Source of the DNA: an uncultured Maribacter sp.
GTDB lineage: Bacteria; Bacteroidota; Bacteroidia; Flavobacteriales; Flavobacteriaceae
Length of the DNA stretch: 64,000 nucleotides
Direction: 5' to 3'
Assembly: GCA_947498505.1 (NCBI GenBank)
Contig: CANMKG010000001.1
Location: 868,001-932,000 of the forward strand
Below are positions 1 to 8,670 of the stretch, in pieces; position 1 is the stretch's first letter, and each line of letters opens with the position of its first letter. The translations under genes were made by a program, and so were the position numbers. The notes beneath the pieces are model-generated. The model was not told the DNA's origin, did no database searches, and saw nothing but the letters and a program-made list of their open reading frames with translations.

Positions 1-435
1 CTTTCTATCTTTTCTTATGTAAATAAAAGTATCGTTACCAATATCATTGGGAGTTGTAACAGGAATCGATACGGAACCCCCATACAAAGCTCTAAACTTT
101 TCAATGGCGTTAAAAAAACGTTGAAATGTAATAGGTTTTAAAATGTAATCCACGGCATTGAGTTCAAATCCTTCAATAGCATAATCTCTATACGCTGTTG
201 TAAAAACAACTCTTGGTTTGTGTATTAAATTTTTAAAGAAATCCGTTCCTTTTAACACAGGCATTTCGATATCTAAAAACAACAAATCTATAGGTTCTCT
301 TTGTAAAATAACACTAGCTTCAAGAGCGCTAGAACAAGATGCAATTAATTGAAAATCCTCTAACCGAGACAAATGAGTTTTAATGAGTCCTCTTGCCAAT
401 TCCTCATCATCAATTATTAAACATTTATACATCAT
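1..435 (-). CDS. LytTR-type response regulator, 3' part beyond window
   Basis: The visible part encodes a receiver domain: the acidic pair and phospho-acceptor context IDDEE near residue 10, DLLFLDIEMP with the acceptor Asp near residue 55, FTTAYRDYA and a conserved Lys in DYILKP. The start of a LytTR DNA-binding part follows and is cut by the window edge. The gene starts ATGATG and overlaps the 3' end of the upstream histidine kinase gene by about 11 bases, so the two are translationally coupled. It probably receives phosphate from that kinase and binds DNA through LytTR. The stop codon is not visible. The family call is secure; the target genes are unknown. Confidence 0.9.
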   Translation of the reverse strand, partial: MMYKCLIIDDEELARGLIKTHLSRLEDFQLIASCSSALEASVILQREPIDLLFLDIEMPVLKGTDFFKNLIHKPRVVFTTAYRDYAIEGFELNAVDYILKPITFQRFFNAIEKFRALYGGSVSIPVTTPNDIGNDTFIYIRKDRK

Positions 436-1495
436 TTGTTGCTAATTTTAAATGTAAAATAAAACACTCCTCATCTTCTTTAATATCTAAAGAATGGTTT
501 TCGTTGTATAATAATTCTAATTGTTTTTTAACATTGGCAAGGCCTATGTTTTCTTTGTTTTTAGAAACTCTATTTTTTGCAATTGAATTTGTAATATCAA
601 AATAAATATAGTCCTCTTTTAAAGCTATCCGAATATGTATATAAGCCTCTTTTAACTCTTGAGAAACTCCATGTTTAAATGCGTTTTCTATAAAAGTCAA
701 AAGAATTAAAGGCGCTATTTTTACATCGTCTTTCACATTTTTAGTAAACTCAATAACCACACGTTTACCGTAACGTATTTTTTCTAAAGCCAGATAATTC
801 TCTATTAATTCAATTTCCTTTTGCAGTGCCACATATTTATCATTACACCCATATAACATATAGTCCAGCATTTCGGAAAGTTTAGTAATTACCTCAGGGG
901 CTTCATCCGATTTATTTATGGTTAAAGCATATAAATTATTAAGCGTATTAAATAAAAAATGAGGATTTAATTGATGTTTTAATGTAGCAAGTTCGGCAGA
1001 TTTTTTTTGTTCATTTAGTTGTAAATATGCTTGCTGATCTTTAAAGTTTTTGGCAATCACTAATAATGTTGTCGGTGTGAGAAACTTAACGGATTTACTT
1101 GCAAAAATCTGAATATTAAAAATATGATTCCAAAATTCCTTTTTGGAATCATATACCGCAAGCTCATCACCTTCAAAATATTTTGGTTGATAATAAAATT
1201 CTTTAATGCATACAAAAAATATAAACGTAACCACTAGCAACAGCAGCAAACCAATCGAAAATTGAACATATCGTTTAGAGATTAAATAATTTGGTATTAA
1301 AAAGCGAAGGCAACTATAGGCGGTAATAATTTGTATAAAAACCAAAATAACATTGGCTTCAATCGCTTTTTTGTAGCTGCCAAAATATTCAATCTCTATC
1401 GTAATAATAAAATAAACCAACACTGCAATCCAAAACATTAAATGTCTAGCAAATTGAATGCTAAAAAATGTTGGTATGCCTTTTAAACCGCTCAT
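425..1495 (-). CDS. LytS-like membrane sensor histidine kinase
   Basis: A protein of about 356 residues with four predicted membrane helices in the first 150 residues, then a short coiled region and the His_kinase (LytS/YehU) signature HQLNPHFLFNTLNN, whose first His is the likely phospho-acceptor. The ATPase part holds the N-box ENAFKHG and ends in a degenerate G-box. A frame extending to 1513 would start with TTG; the ATG at 1495 is preferred because it directly precedes the first helix. The gene overlaps the LytTR regulator, forming a standard two-component pair. The divergent DUF5916 gene begins about 200 bases away. The signal sensed cannot be read from the sequence. Confidence 0.9.
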   Translation of the reverse strand: MSGLKGIPTFFSIQFARHLMFWIAVLVYFIITIEIEYFGSYKKAIEANVILVFIQIITAYSCLRFLIPNYLISKRYVQFSIGLLLLLVVTFIFFVCIKEFYYQPKYFEGDELAVYDSKKEFWNHIFNIQIFASKSVKFLTPTTLLVIAKNFKDQQAYLQLNEQKKSAELATLKHQLNPHFLFNTLNNLYALTINKSDEAPEVITKLSEMLDYMLYGCNDKYVALQKEIELIENYLALEKIRYGKRVVIEFTKNVKDDVKIAPLILLTFIENAFKHGVSQELKEAYIHIRIALKEDYIYFDITNSIAKNRVSKNKENIGLANVKKQLELLYNENHSLDIKEDEECFILHLKLATNDV

Positions 1496-1711
1496 GCACG
1501 CTCTAAAATACAATATAAATACTCTTGCGAGCTTTTAATAGCCGAAATAAGGAATGCGGATGCTATAAATACCATTACCATAGACAAAGCTATTTTTCTG
1601 CTATAAATAATACTCTACATATAAAAGTTGGGAATTGGTCTACTATTCATAAAAGCAATGCATGGTTCAAATACTTTTAACAAACATAAAATTTAACTTA
1701 AGAATTCATAG

Positions 1712-3883
1712 ATGAGAGGATTTGTTTTTGTTTTAATCTCTTTTTTTACAATTTATTGTACCAATGCTCAGACCAATAAAATAGTTTTTAATAGTAGTGA
1801 TATCAAATTAGATGGAGAACTTAACGAACCTATTTGGAATCAGCTTAAGACTCAGGGCAATTTTTTTAACTATATTCCTAATAACGGAGAATTAGCCTCT
1901 AACAACACGGAGGTAAAAGTATTTCATAACGGCAAAAACCTTTACATAAGTGCAGTATATCATGACACCACTTCCAAAGCTCAAATAGGATCTTTAAAAC
2001 GAGATGATATTAGAAACTCGGGAGGTAGTAGCGATTCTTTTGCTATAAGTATAGATACCTATAACCAACAACAATTGGGGTATTTTTTTATAGTAAATAT
2101 GGGAGGAGCATTAATAGATGCATTGATTGCTAGAAGAGATGATGCTTATTACATAAACACCAGTTGGAATACCGTATGGAATGCTAAAACGTCGATTAAA
2201 GGGAATTTAAAAATCTTTGAAATAGAAATTCCATTAAAGGCGCTAGGTTACAAAGCAGAGAATCCAAATTGGGGGCTTTTGTGTATCATGAGAAATATAA
2301 AAATTAATGAATGGACCACAAATACAAATATAGATCGTAATTATAGGCAATTTGATTTGCGATTTTCAAAAGCTTTTGAGGTTGAAAATCTAGCCGAGAA
2401 TAAATCTTCTAGATTTGCAGTAATACCATCCATAACAGTAAATCACCAAGAAGACATTGTAAATAAAACAAAAAACACCAATATAAAACCTAGTATGGAT
2501 GTTCAGTACAATTTGAGTTCTTCCTTAAAATTAGACGTCACAATAAACCCCGATTTTTCACAGATAGATGTTGACCAACAGGTAACTAATTTGAGTCGTT
2601 TTTCTATATTTTTTCCTGAACGTCGCAATTTCTTTTTAGAAAATAGCGATTTATTCACAGGCTTAGGAGTTAATGATGTTAATCCTTTTTATTCCAGACA
2701 AATAGGTGCAGAAAGCGAAATATCTTTCGGAGTTAAACTATCGGGGAATATTGGAAAAAAAACACGGTTAGGAGTCCTTAATGTAGCTACTAAAGCAAAA
2801 GACATTAATCCTGCGCAAAATTATGGAGCTTTAGTGCTACAGCAACAATTTTCTGATACTTTTACCGCAACATCGTTTTTAATCAACAGACAAGAAACAG
2901 ATGGCTTTTCTTTTTTAGATGATTATAACAGAGTAAGCGGACTTAACTTAAACTATCAATCGAAAAATAATAAATGGGCAGGACTTGCAAATTATGCTAA
3001 AAGTTCTACCAGCAATATCTCAGGAGATAATAATTTTTACAATTTAGGCCTTTGGTACAATACCATTAACGTGGCTTTAGGTGCTTCTATAAAAAAAGTA
3101 GAAAGCAATTATATTACTGATGTTGGTTTTGTGCCCCGTTTGTATAATTACGATGCAGTTAATGAAAATACTATTCGGGAGGGATATACTCAAACCAGTG
3201 GTAGTTTTAGTTTAACTAAATTCTATAAAGATTCTAAAATCATTGATAATCATAAGTACCTTAATATATCTAACAACACATTTTGGGATGAACAAGGAGT
3301 TATTTTACAATCCTCGAGCACTCTAAATAATGATTTGCTATTCAAAAATATGTCTTCTATTTACGGAAGAATAAGTCACCATTATGTAAATCTAAAATAT
3401 GGATTTGACCCATTACAAACGGGAAACTATATTGCTCCAGATATTTATAATTACTACATCGCTAGTGGTGGATATAGTTCCAACACTAGCAAAAAAGCCC
3501 AATATGGTGGAGACTTTCAATTTGGCGGTTACTATGGTGGACATAGAAATCGTTTAAGTGCTAACCTTCAATACAGATTAATGCCATTAGCACGTTTACA
3601 AATTCGCTACGAAAGAAATGGAATAGATTTAAACGAATTAGGAAGTGATACATTTCATTTGGCGCGGTTTAGCGGGGAAATTTTCTTTTCAAACCGACTA
3701 AACTGGACCACCTACATACAATATAATACACAATTTGACAATTTTAATATAAATAGTCGCCTACAATGGGAATATAAACCCTTATCCTATATCTATTTAG
3801 TAGTTTCTGATAATTATAATCAGGATATTATTCATGAAAATTGGGGAGTTGCCTTTAAAATGAATTTTAGACTAGATTTATAA
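1712..3883 (+). CDS. DUF5916 protein with CBM9-like N-terminal domain
   Basis: A 723-residue exported protein. A signal peptide ends near TNAQ (residue 20). A CBM9-like beta-sandwich domain covers roughly 25-210 (IKLDGELNEPIWNQL, then DSFAISIDTYN). The rest matches the DUF5916 pattern seen in many Bacteroidetes (DINPDFSQID-like motif near 280, FFPERRNFFLEN near 310) and probably forms an outer-membrane beta-barrel ending in an aromatic or hydrophobic strand (MNFRLDL). Function is unproven; relatives sit near peptidase and transport genes. It stands alone, divergent from the two-component pair. The length is typical for the family. Confidence 0.85.
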   Translation: MRGFVFVLISFFTIYCTNAQTNKIVFNSSDIKLDGELNEPIWNQLKTQGNFFNYIPNNGELASNNTEVKVFHNGKNLYISAVYHDTTSKAQIGSLKRDDIRNSGGSSDSFAISIDTYNQQQLGYFFIVNMGGALIDALIARRDDAYYINTSWNTVWNAKTSIKGNLKIFEIEIPLKALGYKAENPNWGLLCIMRNIKINEWTTNTNIDRNYRQFDLRFSKAFEVENLAENKSSRFAVIPSITVNHQEDIVNKTKNTNIKPSMDVQYNLSSSLKLDVTINPDFSQIDVDQQVTNLSRFSIFFPERRNFFLENSDLFTGLGVNDVNPFYSRQIGAESEISFGVKLSGNIGKKTRLGVLNVATKAKDINPAQNYGALVLQQQFSDTFTATSFLINRQETDGFSFLDDYNRVSGLNLNYQSKNNKWAGLANYAKSSTSNISGDNNFYNLGLWYNTINVALGASIKKVESNYITDVGFVPRLYNYDAVNENTIREGYTQTSGSFSLTKFYKDSKIIDNHKYLNISNNTFWDEQGVILQSSSTLNNDLLFKNMSSIYGRISHHYVNLKYGFDPLQTGNYIAPDIYNYYIASGGYSSNTSKKAQYGGDFQFGGYYGGHRNRLSANLQYRLMPLARLQIRYERNGIDLNELGSDTFHLARFSGEIFFSNRLNWTTYIQYNTQFDNFNINSRLQWEYKPLSYIYLVVSDNYNQDIIHENWGVAFKMNFRLDL

Positions 3884-3962
3884 AAAATTAATATTTGTAA
3901 CCTAAAAAAACAGTTAGCATTAGGCAAAGATGCAAAACATGATGATGACAGCTATCATGGCG

Positions 3963-4679
3963 TTACAAGGCATAATTTTTTAAAACAAAATCTTCTCTAA
4001 ACCCCAAGTTTAGATACATTTTTTTTCCTAAATCAGAAGCTTGCAACGTTACATACTCACTTTTATCTTTTATGGCTTCATTAAGTACTAATCGCATCAA
4101 TAAATCAGCATATCCCATCCTTCGATATTCTGGAATTATTCCAACTGCATGAATACCTGTTACATTCTCTGTTTGGTAAATTATTGCCGTTCCAATAGCT
4201 TTATCTTTGAAATAAGCTATGTGGTATTTAACTTTCTTATAGGTGTTAGCTACAATCTTAGGATGTATTTCATATCCAAACGACGCCGTAAATAACTCAC
4301 TCCAAAGTTCCCCTTTTTCGATATTAGTAACTAAGTTTAATTTTATTTTTTTAGACGTTTCAAATTGCTCGGTAAGTTTAAGAGACATTCCCACTTGTTC
4401 AAATTGCTTTACAAACCCGTGTTGTTCAAATATTTTACTGGAATTACTCCCATAGATATCCCAATAAGCAATAACAAGGTTTTTATACTGCGAAAACACT
4501 TTATTTTTAGCTGATAACATTTTTTCTTGGGTTACATCTCCATTAAACCATAACCTATTGGGCCATTTTAAATTTCCATTTGCTATATAATTGTATTGCG
4601 AAGTACTATGAAACTCGCTTACAGTTTTCCATAACTCGGTCAGGTTTTTTATGTTTAATTGTATTGTGTTTGCACTCAT
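3963..4679 (-). CDS. GNAT family N-acetyltransferase
   Basis: A 238-residue protein with the GNAT acetyl-CoA core in the C-terminal half: HAVGIIPEYRRMGYADLLM around residues 180-200 is motif A (R-R-x-G-Y/A pattern), followed by YVTLQAS and YLNLGF. The N-terminal half is a second, degenerate GNAT-like domain, so a tandem-GNAT fold is possible. The frame stays open to a TTG at 4691, but the ATG at 4679 lies just past the stop of the transporter gene and is preferred. It is probably co-transcribed with the upstream DMT transporter and Crp/Fnr regulator. The substrate is unknown. Confidence 0.8.
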   Translation of the reverse strand: MSANTIQLNIKNLTELWKTVSEFHSTSQYNYIANGNLKWPNRLWFNGDVTQEKMLSAKNKVFSQYKNLVIAYWDIYGSNSSKIFEQHGFVKQFEQVGMSLKLTEQFETSKKIKLNLVTNIEKGELWSELFTASFGYEIHPKIVANTYKKVKYHIAYFKDKAIGTAIIYQTENVTGIHAVGIIPEYRRMGYADLLMRLVLNEAIKDKSEYVTLQASDLGKKMYLNLGFREDFVLKNYAL

Positions 4680-4681
4680 AC

Positions 4682-5131
4682 TTATTTCCAATTAATTAAA
4701 AATATTCCAGTTATCATTGCAGCCAATCCCAATGTTCTTTGCATGGTAATAGGCTCGGTGGGTAAATTAAGCCATCCAAAATGTCCGGCTACAACTGCAA
4801 AAAACAACTGGCCACACAGTCCATAGGAAATCATAGTTGAAACCCCCAATTTTGGTATCGTAAAATAATACAAGCTTATGCCTATAACGCTAAACAATCC
4901 ACCTGTAAACCATAAATAAATTGGAATGCTTTTAACTAAACTTAAGCTTGGTGGCGTTTTTAAACTTAATGCCACAATTACTAATGCAAAAAAACTACTA
5001 CATGTAAAGGCTACCATAGATGCTAGTAGTGGGTTTTTAAGTAGAACGCCCAAATGCGCGTTTAAGCCTCCTTGCATAGCTAAAAACACTCCACCTATAA
5101 ATGCCAAGAGCAATAAAGTATACTGATTCAT
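4682..5131 (-). CDS. DMT family transporter (DUF606/YdcZ type)
   Basis: A 149-residue protein of about five hydrophobic helices, the usual size of DUF606 half-transporters. The pattern GGVFLAMQGGLNAHLG in helix 1 and a QLFFAVVAGHFGW segment near the C-terminus fit the family. It acts in the inner membrane, presumably as a dimer exporting or importing a small molecule. The gene ends two bases before the GNAT start and follows the Crp/Fnr gene by about 80 bases, so the three probably form one transcription unit in which the regulator controls a transporter and an acetyltransferase. The substrate is not known. Confidence 0.8.
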   Translation of the reverse strand: MNQYTLLLLAFIGGVFLAMQGGLNAHLGVLLKNPLLASMVAFTCSSFFALVIVALSLKTPPSLSLVKSIPIYLWFTGGLFSVIGISLYYFTIPKLGVSTMISYGLCGQLFFAVVAGHFGWLNLPTEPITMQRTLGLAAMITGIFLINWK

Positions 5132-5209
5132 ATATTGATAAAAGGTTAATTTCTATTTACACTTCAAAAATAAATAGAGAAAAACTACCATGCCTTTACA
5201 TATGTTGAT

Positions 5210-5770
5210 TCAGGTGTTTTTATTAAGCTTTTTTCGAATTCTACTTAATTGAGTTGGTGTAATTCCTAAATGGGAAGCTATATGAAGCTGCTGAATTCTA
5301 CTGTCTATATTTGGATGCTGTAACAATAATTTACGATACCTTTCAGTAGCATTTTCCATTACTAAAGAAACCTCTCGCTGCTCTTTTTCTATAATCCAAT
5401 TCTTTTCTAAATACGCAATATAGAAGTTTTTTAAATCCATACGCTCATCTATAAAATGTCTATACTTTTTATACTCTAAACAAATTAAAGTGGTGTCTTC
5501 CAAAGCTTCTAAGGTAAAGTCAGACGGTTTTGATAATAGAAATGAAACTGTAGAACCAGCAAAGTTATCTTCTAAAAATATATTTTTGGAATAACTATTT
5601 CCGTTGTAATCTATAACATATGCTCTTAGGGCTCCTTTACAAACAAAATATATATTTTTAGCTATCCGACCATTTCGCAATAAAACATTGTCTTTCTTAA
5701 GCTGCTTAAAGCTAATTAACGATTTAATATGTGTCCAAGATTCGTTAGAAATTGGTGCATAACTATTCAT
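5210..5770 (-). CDS. Crp/Fnr family transcriptional regulator
   Basis: A protein of about 186 residues: a cyclic-nucleotide-binding beta-roll fold (LLRNGRIAKNIYFVCKGAL near 40-60) then a helix-turn-helix at the C-terminus (IASHLGITPTQLSRIRKKL). This short layout is common in Flavobacteria, where ligands are mostly unknown. The frame can be extended to a TTG at 5809, next to a purine-rich GGAGGAAG stretch, giving 199 residues; the ATG at 5770 starts where relatives usually start. It is followed on the same strand by the DMT transporter and GNAT genes, which it probably regulates. Confidence 0.85.
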   Translation of the reverse strand: MNSYAPISNESWTHIKSLISFKQLKKDNVLLRNGRIAKNIYFVCKGALRAYVIDYNGNSYSKNIFLEDNFAGSTVSFLLSKPSDFTLEALEDTTLICLEYKKYRHFIDERMDLKNFYIAYLEKNWIIEKEQREVSLVMENATERYRKLLLQHPNIDSRIQQLHIASHLGITPTQLSRIRKKLNKNT

Positions 5771-5873
5771 TTTATCTCTAAGCCCTTTAATATATTTCTC
5801 TTCCTCCAAACAAAAAAAATTAAAATTCTAAATCTTTAACGTAGATCAAATTAGATTGTAATTTAGGTATTTT

Positions 5874-6455
5874 TTAAGTTGTTGTTTTTGTTATCCATTT
5901 TTCAACTTCCAGAGCTTTATATGACTTTATTTGAGCTAATAAAACATCAATATCGTCACTAATTAATATCATATTTCTATTTACTTCTTTTAAAAAGCCC
6001 TCATCCACCATTTTATCTAAATGATTGATTAATGAATCATAAAAACCATTAGTGTTTAACACTCCAATTGGTTTTTTATGTAATCCCAACTGCCCCCAAT
6101 TGAGCATTTCAAAAACCTCTTCGAGTGTACCAAAACCACCTGGTAATGCAATTACACCATCACAGAGCTCATTCATTTTTGTTTTACGTTCATGCATTGT
6201 ATCTACAAGAATTAGTTCGGTAAGGTTTTTATGCGCTATTTCTTTAGATTCCAGAAAATTAGGTAAAACTCCAATAACTTTACCTTGTTTAGACAATGCT
6301 CCATTTGCAACAGCTCCCATTAACCCAACATTGGCTCCTCCGTATACCAATTCTATTTTTTCTTGTGCTAGTTTTTGACCAAGAAGCTCAGCATGCTTTT
6401 CGTAATATTTATTTGTTCCAAAACTTGAACCACAAAAAACGGTTATTCTTTTCAT
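5874..6455 (-). CDS. LOG family (TIGR00730) nucleotide phosphoribohydrolase
   Basis: A 193-residue protein with the full LOG signature: FCGSS at the N-terminus, a nucleotide-fold GGANVGLMG around residues 39-47, and PGGFGTLEEVFE near 105-116 with the catalytic Glu and the phosphate loop. Proteins of this family remove ribose 5'-phosphate from nucleoside monophosphates (cytokinin riboside monophosphate in plants and some bacteria; AMP-like substrates in others). The length is normal and the ATG is clear. It stands between two minus-strand regulatory and acetyltransferase genes with no obvious pathway partner. Confidence 0.9.
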   Translation of the reverse strand: MKRITVFCGSSFGTNKYYEKHAELLGQKLAQEKIELVYGGANVGLMGAVANGALSKQGKVIGVLPNFLESKEIAHKNLTELILVDTMHERKTKMNELCDGVIALPGGFGTLEEVFEMLNWGQLGLHKKPIGVLNTNGFYDSLINHLDKMVDEGFLKEVNRNMILISDDIDVLLAQIKSYKALEVEKWITKTTT

Positions 6456-6512
6456 TAGTAATCTTCTTTATGATGGATAATCTTTTTTATCTTTTAAAAA
6501 CACGTTATTTAA

Positions 6513-7070
6513 CTAAATATCTTTGGTAGACGTTTCAGATACGTAATTTTCATTAAACCATGCCATAGGTATATCTGCCTCAACACCATTGACTCGTTTT
6601 TCAAATCGGCCTTCAATTTTAAAACCAAGTTTTTCGTAAAATCTTATGGCCTTTTCATTGCTTTCCCTTGCAATTAACTCCACTCTTAAAATATCTGTTC
6701 TACTGGTTTCTATAATGTTAAATAACGAAGTAAATAGTAATTTCCCCAGTCCTTTATTTTGGTATTCATTATCTACAACTACAGTAAGTTCCGTTAATAT
6801 ATGCCTAAAAATTTTAGGAACTAATTTATAACAATGTATTTCACCAATTATACGGTTGGCAGAAGGGTCATCTATAACTAAACAAATTCCGCTATTATCT
6901 GATTTTTCAAGATTATTCTTAATGTATTCTTCGGTGACTTCTTCAGCTGTTCTAGCAATTCCACCAGCGTTTTTCGCAACTTTTTTATACAGGTCTAATA
7001 TTTTAGGTTGATCCACTAATGTAGCAAGTCTTATTTTATAATCTGTTTGAGAAATATTTGTTTTATGCAT
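6513..7070 (-). CDS. GNAT family N-acetyltransferase
   Basis: A 185-residue single GNAT domain. The acetyl-CoA loop NKGLGKLLFTSL lies near residues 105-120, preceded by the beta strand LTELTVVVDNEYQ, and the C-terminal ARESNEKAIRFYEKLGF motif is the classical GNAT end. The frame runs on to a TTG at 7091, but ATG 7070 begins close to the usual start. It is divergent from the SDR gene; about 160 bases separate the two starts and hold the SDR promoter and operators. The substrate is unknown. Confidence 0.85.
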   Translation of the reverse strand: MHKTNISQTDYKIRLATLVDQPKILDLYKKVAKNAGGIARTAEEVTEEYIKNNLEKSDNSGICLVIDDPSANRIIGEIHCYKLVPKIFRHILTELTVVVDNEYQNKGLGKLLFTSLFNIIETSRTDILRVELIARESNEKAIRFYEKLGFKIEGRFEKRVNGVEADIPMAWFNENYVSETSTKDI

Positions 7071-7151
7071 AATAATTCTATTAATAATCAAATCTAAAAA
7101 AATTGCGTCAGTATAACTTTTTTATAAATAAATCTTAAAATTATATTTTTA

Positions 7152-7203
7152 TTTGGAACAATCGTTCTAATATAATTATATTTGAAAACAGAACGAACGT
7201 TCT
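7152..7203 (+). promoter_or_regulatory. SDR promoter with two palindromic TetR-type operators
   Basis: A Bacteroidetes promoter fits well: TTTG at 7152-7155 and TATATTTG (TAnnTTTG) at 7177-7184 with a 21-base gap. It is bracketed by two palindromes: GGAACAATCGTTCT at 7155-7168, touching the -33 box, and AGAACGAACGTTCT at 7190-7203, just after the -7 box. The second is a perfect AGAACG-2-CGTTCT inverted repeat; the first differs at two positions of one arm. Their centres are 35 bases apart. The TetR-family gene downstream of the SDR gene is the natural candidate for binding both sites. Confidence 0.7.
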
Positions 7204-7232
7204 AATATAATTAACATAATAAAAAATATAAA

Positions 7233-7988
7233 ATGAGTAATTTAAACGGTAAAGTAGCTGTTGTAACAGGAGGAAATAGCGGTATTGGTTATGCCTCAGC
7301 ACAAGAACTAAAAAATAAGGGTGCTACAGTAGTAATTACAGGACGTAATTCTGAAAGAGTTAACGCCGCAGCGCAAGAATTAGGTGTTAAAGGAATTGTC
7401 GCTGATGTTAAAAACGTTTCAGCAATAGATGATTTGGTATCGCAAGTTAAAACCGAATTGGGTAAAGTTGATGTATTATTTGTGAATGCAGGTATTTTTC
7501 AACCAGCTCCAGTAGGTCAAATAAGTGAAGAAATGTTTGACCATCAAATGGGTATTAATTTTAAAGGAGCTTTATTTACGACTGAAAAGTTTTTGCCGAT
7601 TTTAAACGACGGAGCTTCTATCATAAATTTATCTTCGGTAAATGCCTATACGGGTATGCCAAACACTGCAGTTTATGCAGCATCTAAAGCAGCGTTAAAT
7701 TCATACACTCGCACCGCTGCAACCGAACTAGCACCTCGTAAAATTCGAATTAACTCTGTAAATCCAGGTCCTGTTTATACTCCAATTTTTGGTAAAACCG
7801 GAATGGAGGAAGAACAACTGAACGGATTTGCTGAAGCCATGCAAAATCGTATTCCTTTAAAAAGATTTGGTCAGCCAGAAGACATTGCTAAACTAGTGTC
7901 CTTTTTAGCGTCTGATGATGCTTCTTTTATTACGGGTAGCGAATATAATATTGACGGTGGTATTAATATTAATCCACTTCTAGGGTAA
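7233..7988 (+). CDS. SDR family NAD(P)-dependent oxidoreductase
   Basis: A 251-residue classical short-chain dehydrogenase. The cofactor motif TGGNSGIG lies at residues 12-19, NAG follows strand 4, the catalytic Ser is in INLSSVN, and Tyr148/Lys152 form the YAASK motif. The family signature NPGPVYTPIF and the C-terminal GSEYNIDGG are present. The enzyme would oxidise or reduce an alcohol/carbonyl substrate in the cytoplasm. A doubled TetR-type operator lies on its promoter and a TetR-family gene follows, so it is probably induced by a small electrophile or similar ligand. The substrate is unknown. Confidence 0.9.
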   Translation: MSNLNGKVAVVTGGNSGIGYASAQELKNKGATVVITGRNSERVNAAAQELGVKGIVADVKNVSAIDDLVSQVKTELGKVDVLFVNAGIFQPAPVGQISEEMFDHQMGINFKGALFTTEKFLPILNDGASIINLSSVNAYTGMPNTAVYAASKAALNSYTRTAATELAPRKIRINSVNPGPVYTPIFGKTGMEEEQLNGFAEAMQNRIPLKRFGQPEDIAKLVSFLASDDASFITGSEYNIDGGININPLLG

Positions 7989-8035
7989 TTTTTTTAGGTT
8001 ATGTTTTGGAATGAAAATTCCAATAAATTACTTTT

Positions 8036-8069
8036 GTAGAAGCGCTGGGTTGGCGCTTCTACTTTTTTT
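8036..8069 (+). terminator. Rho-independent terminator after the SDR gene
   Basis: A perfect 10-bp stem, GTAGAAGCGC (8036-8045) with GCGCTTCTAC (8053-8062), and a 7-base loop are followed by seven T residues (8063-8069). The terminator ends two bases before the ATG of the TetR gene. Confidence 0.85.
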
Positions 8070-8071
8070 CT

Positions 8072-8653
8072 ATGCCAAGAGTTAAATTATTTGATGAAAA
8101 AATGGTGCTTTCCAAAGCAATGAATTTGTTTTGGAAACAGGGTTATGCAGCCACTTCTGTTCAAGATTTGGTAAATCATTTAGGCATTAACCGTGCCAGC
8201 TTGTATGATACTTTTGGTGATAAAGAACAACTCTTTAAGAAGTCTTTTGACCTATATAGAAAGCAAAATTTAGCATGGTTGAGTACGTTTTTTCAAAATC
8301 ATCCGAATGTAAAAAATGGTTTTTCTAAACTTTTTGATGTTGCTATAAAAGAAGCAGTAAATGATAAAGACCGTAAAGGTTGTTTTGTTGTAAATACTAC
8401 AACTGAACTTGTTCCGAATGATGAAAATCTTTTACTAGTTTTAGAACAAAATAAACAAGATTTTGAAAACTTATTTTACGAGTACTTAAAAAAAGGAAAG
8501 GAAAACAACCAATTAAAAACCAACAACGACTTAAAATCTCTCGCCTCTCTTTTTTATACCCTGTATAATGGAATTAGAGTGGTATCTAAAATTAAACCCA
8601 ATAAAAAAAAACTAACCAACTCTATTGAGGTTGCTTTGTCTTTATTAGATTAA
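8072..8653 (+). CDS. TetR/AcrR family transcriptional regulator
   Basis: A 193-residue protein with the TetR N-terminal helix-turn-helix in residues 10-55 (LFWKQGYAATSVQDLVNHLG, then RASLYDTFGDKEQLF), and an all-helical ligand domain after it. The start MPRVKLFDE is the usual one in this subfamily. The ATG follows the T-tract of a strong terminator by two bases, so translation depends on transcripts that read through the terminator or start within it. It lies directly behind the SDR gene whose promoter carries two TetR-type palindromes, so it is the likely repressor of that gene. Confidence 0.88.
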   Translation: MPRVKLFDEKMVLSKAMNLFWKQGYAATSVQDLVNHLGINRASLYDTFGDKEQLFKKSFDLYRKQNLAWLSTFFQNHPNVKNGFSKLFDVAIKEAVNDKDRKGCFVVNTTTELVPNDENLLLVLEQNKQDFENLFYEYLKKGKENNQLKTNNDLKSLASLFYTLYNGIRVVSKIKPNKKKLTNSIEVALSLLD

Positions 8654-8670
8654 AGTAAAAAGAAAATTAA

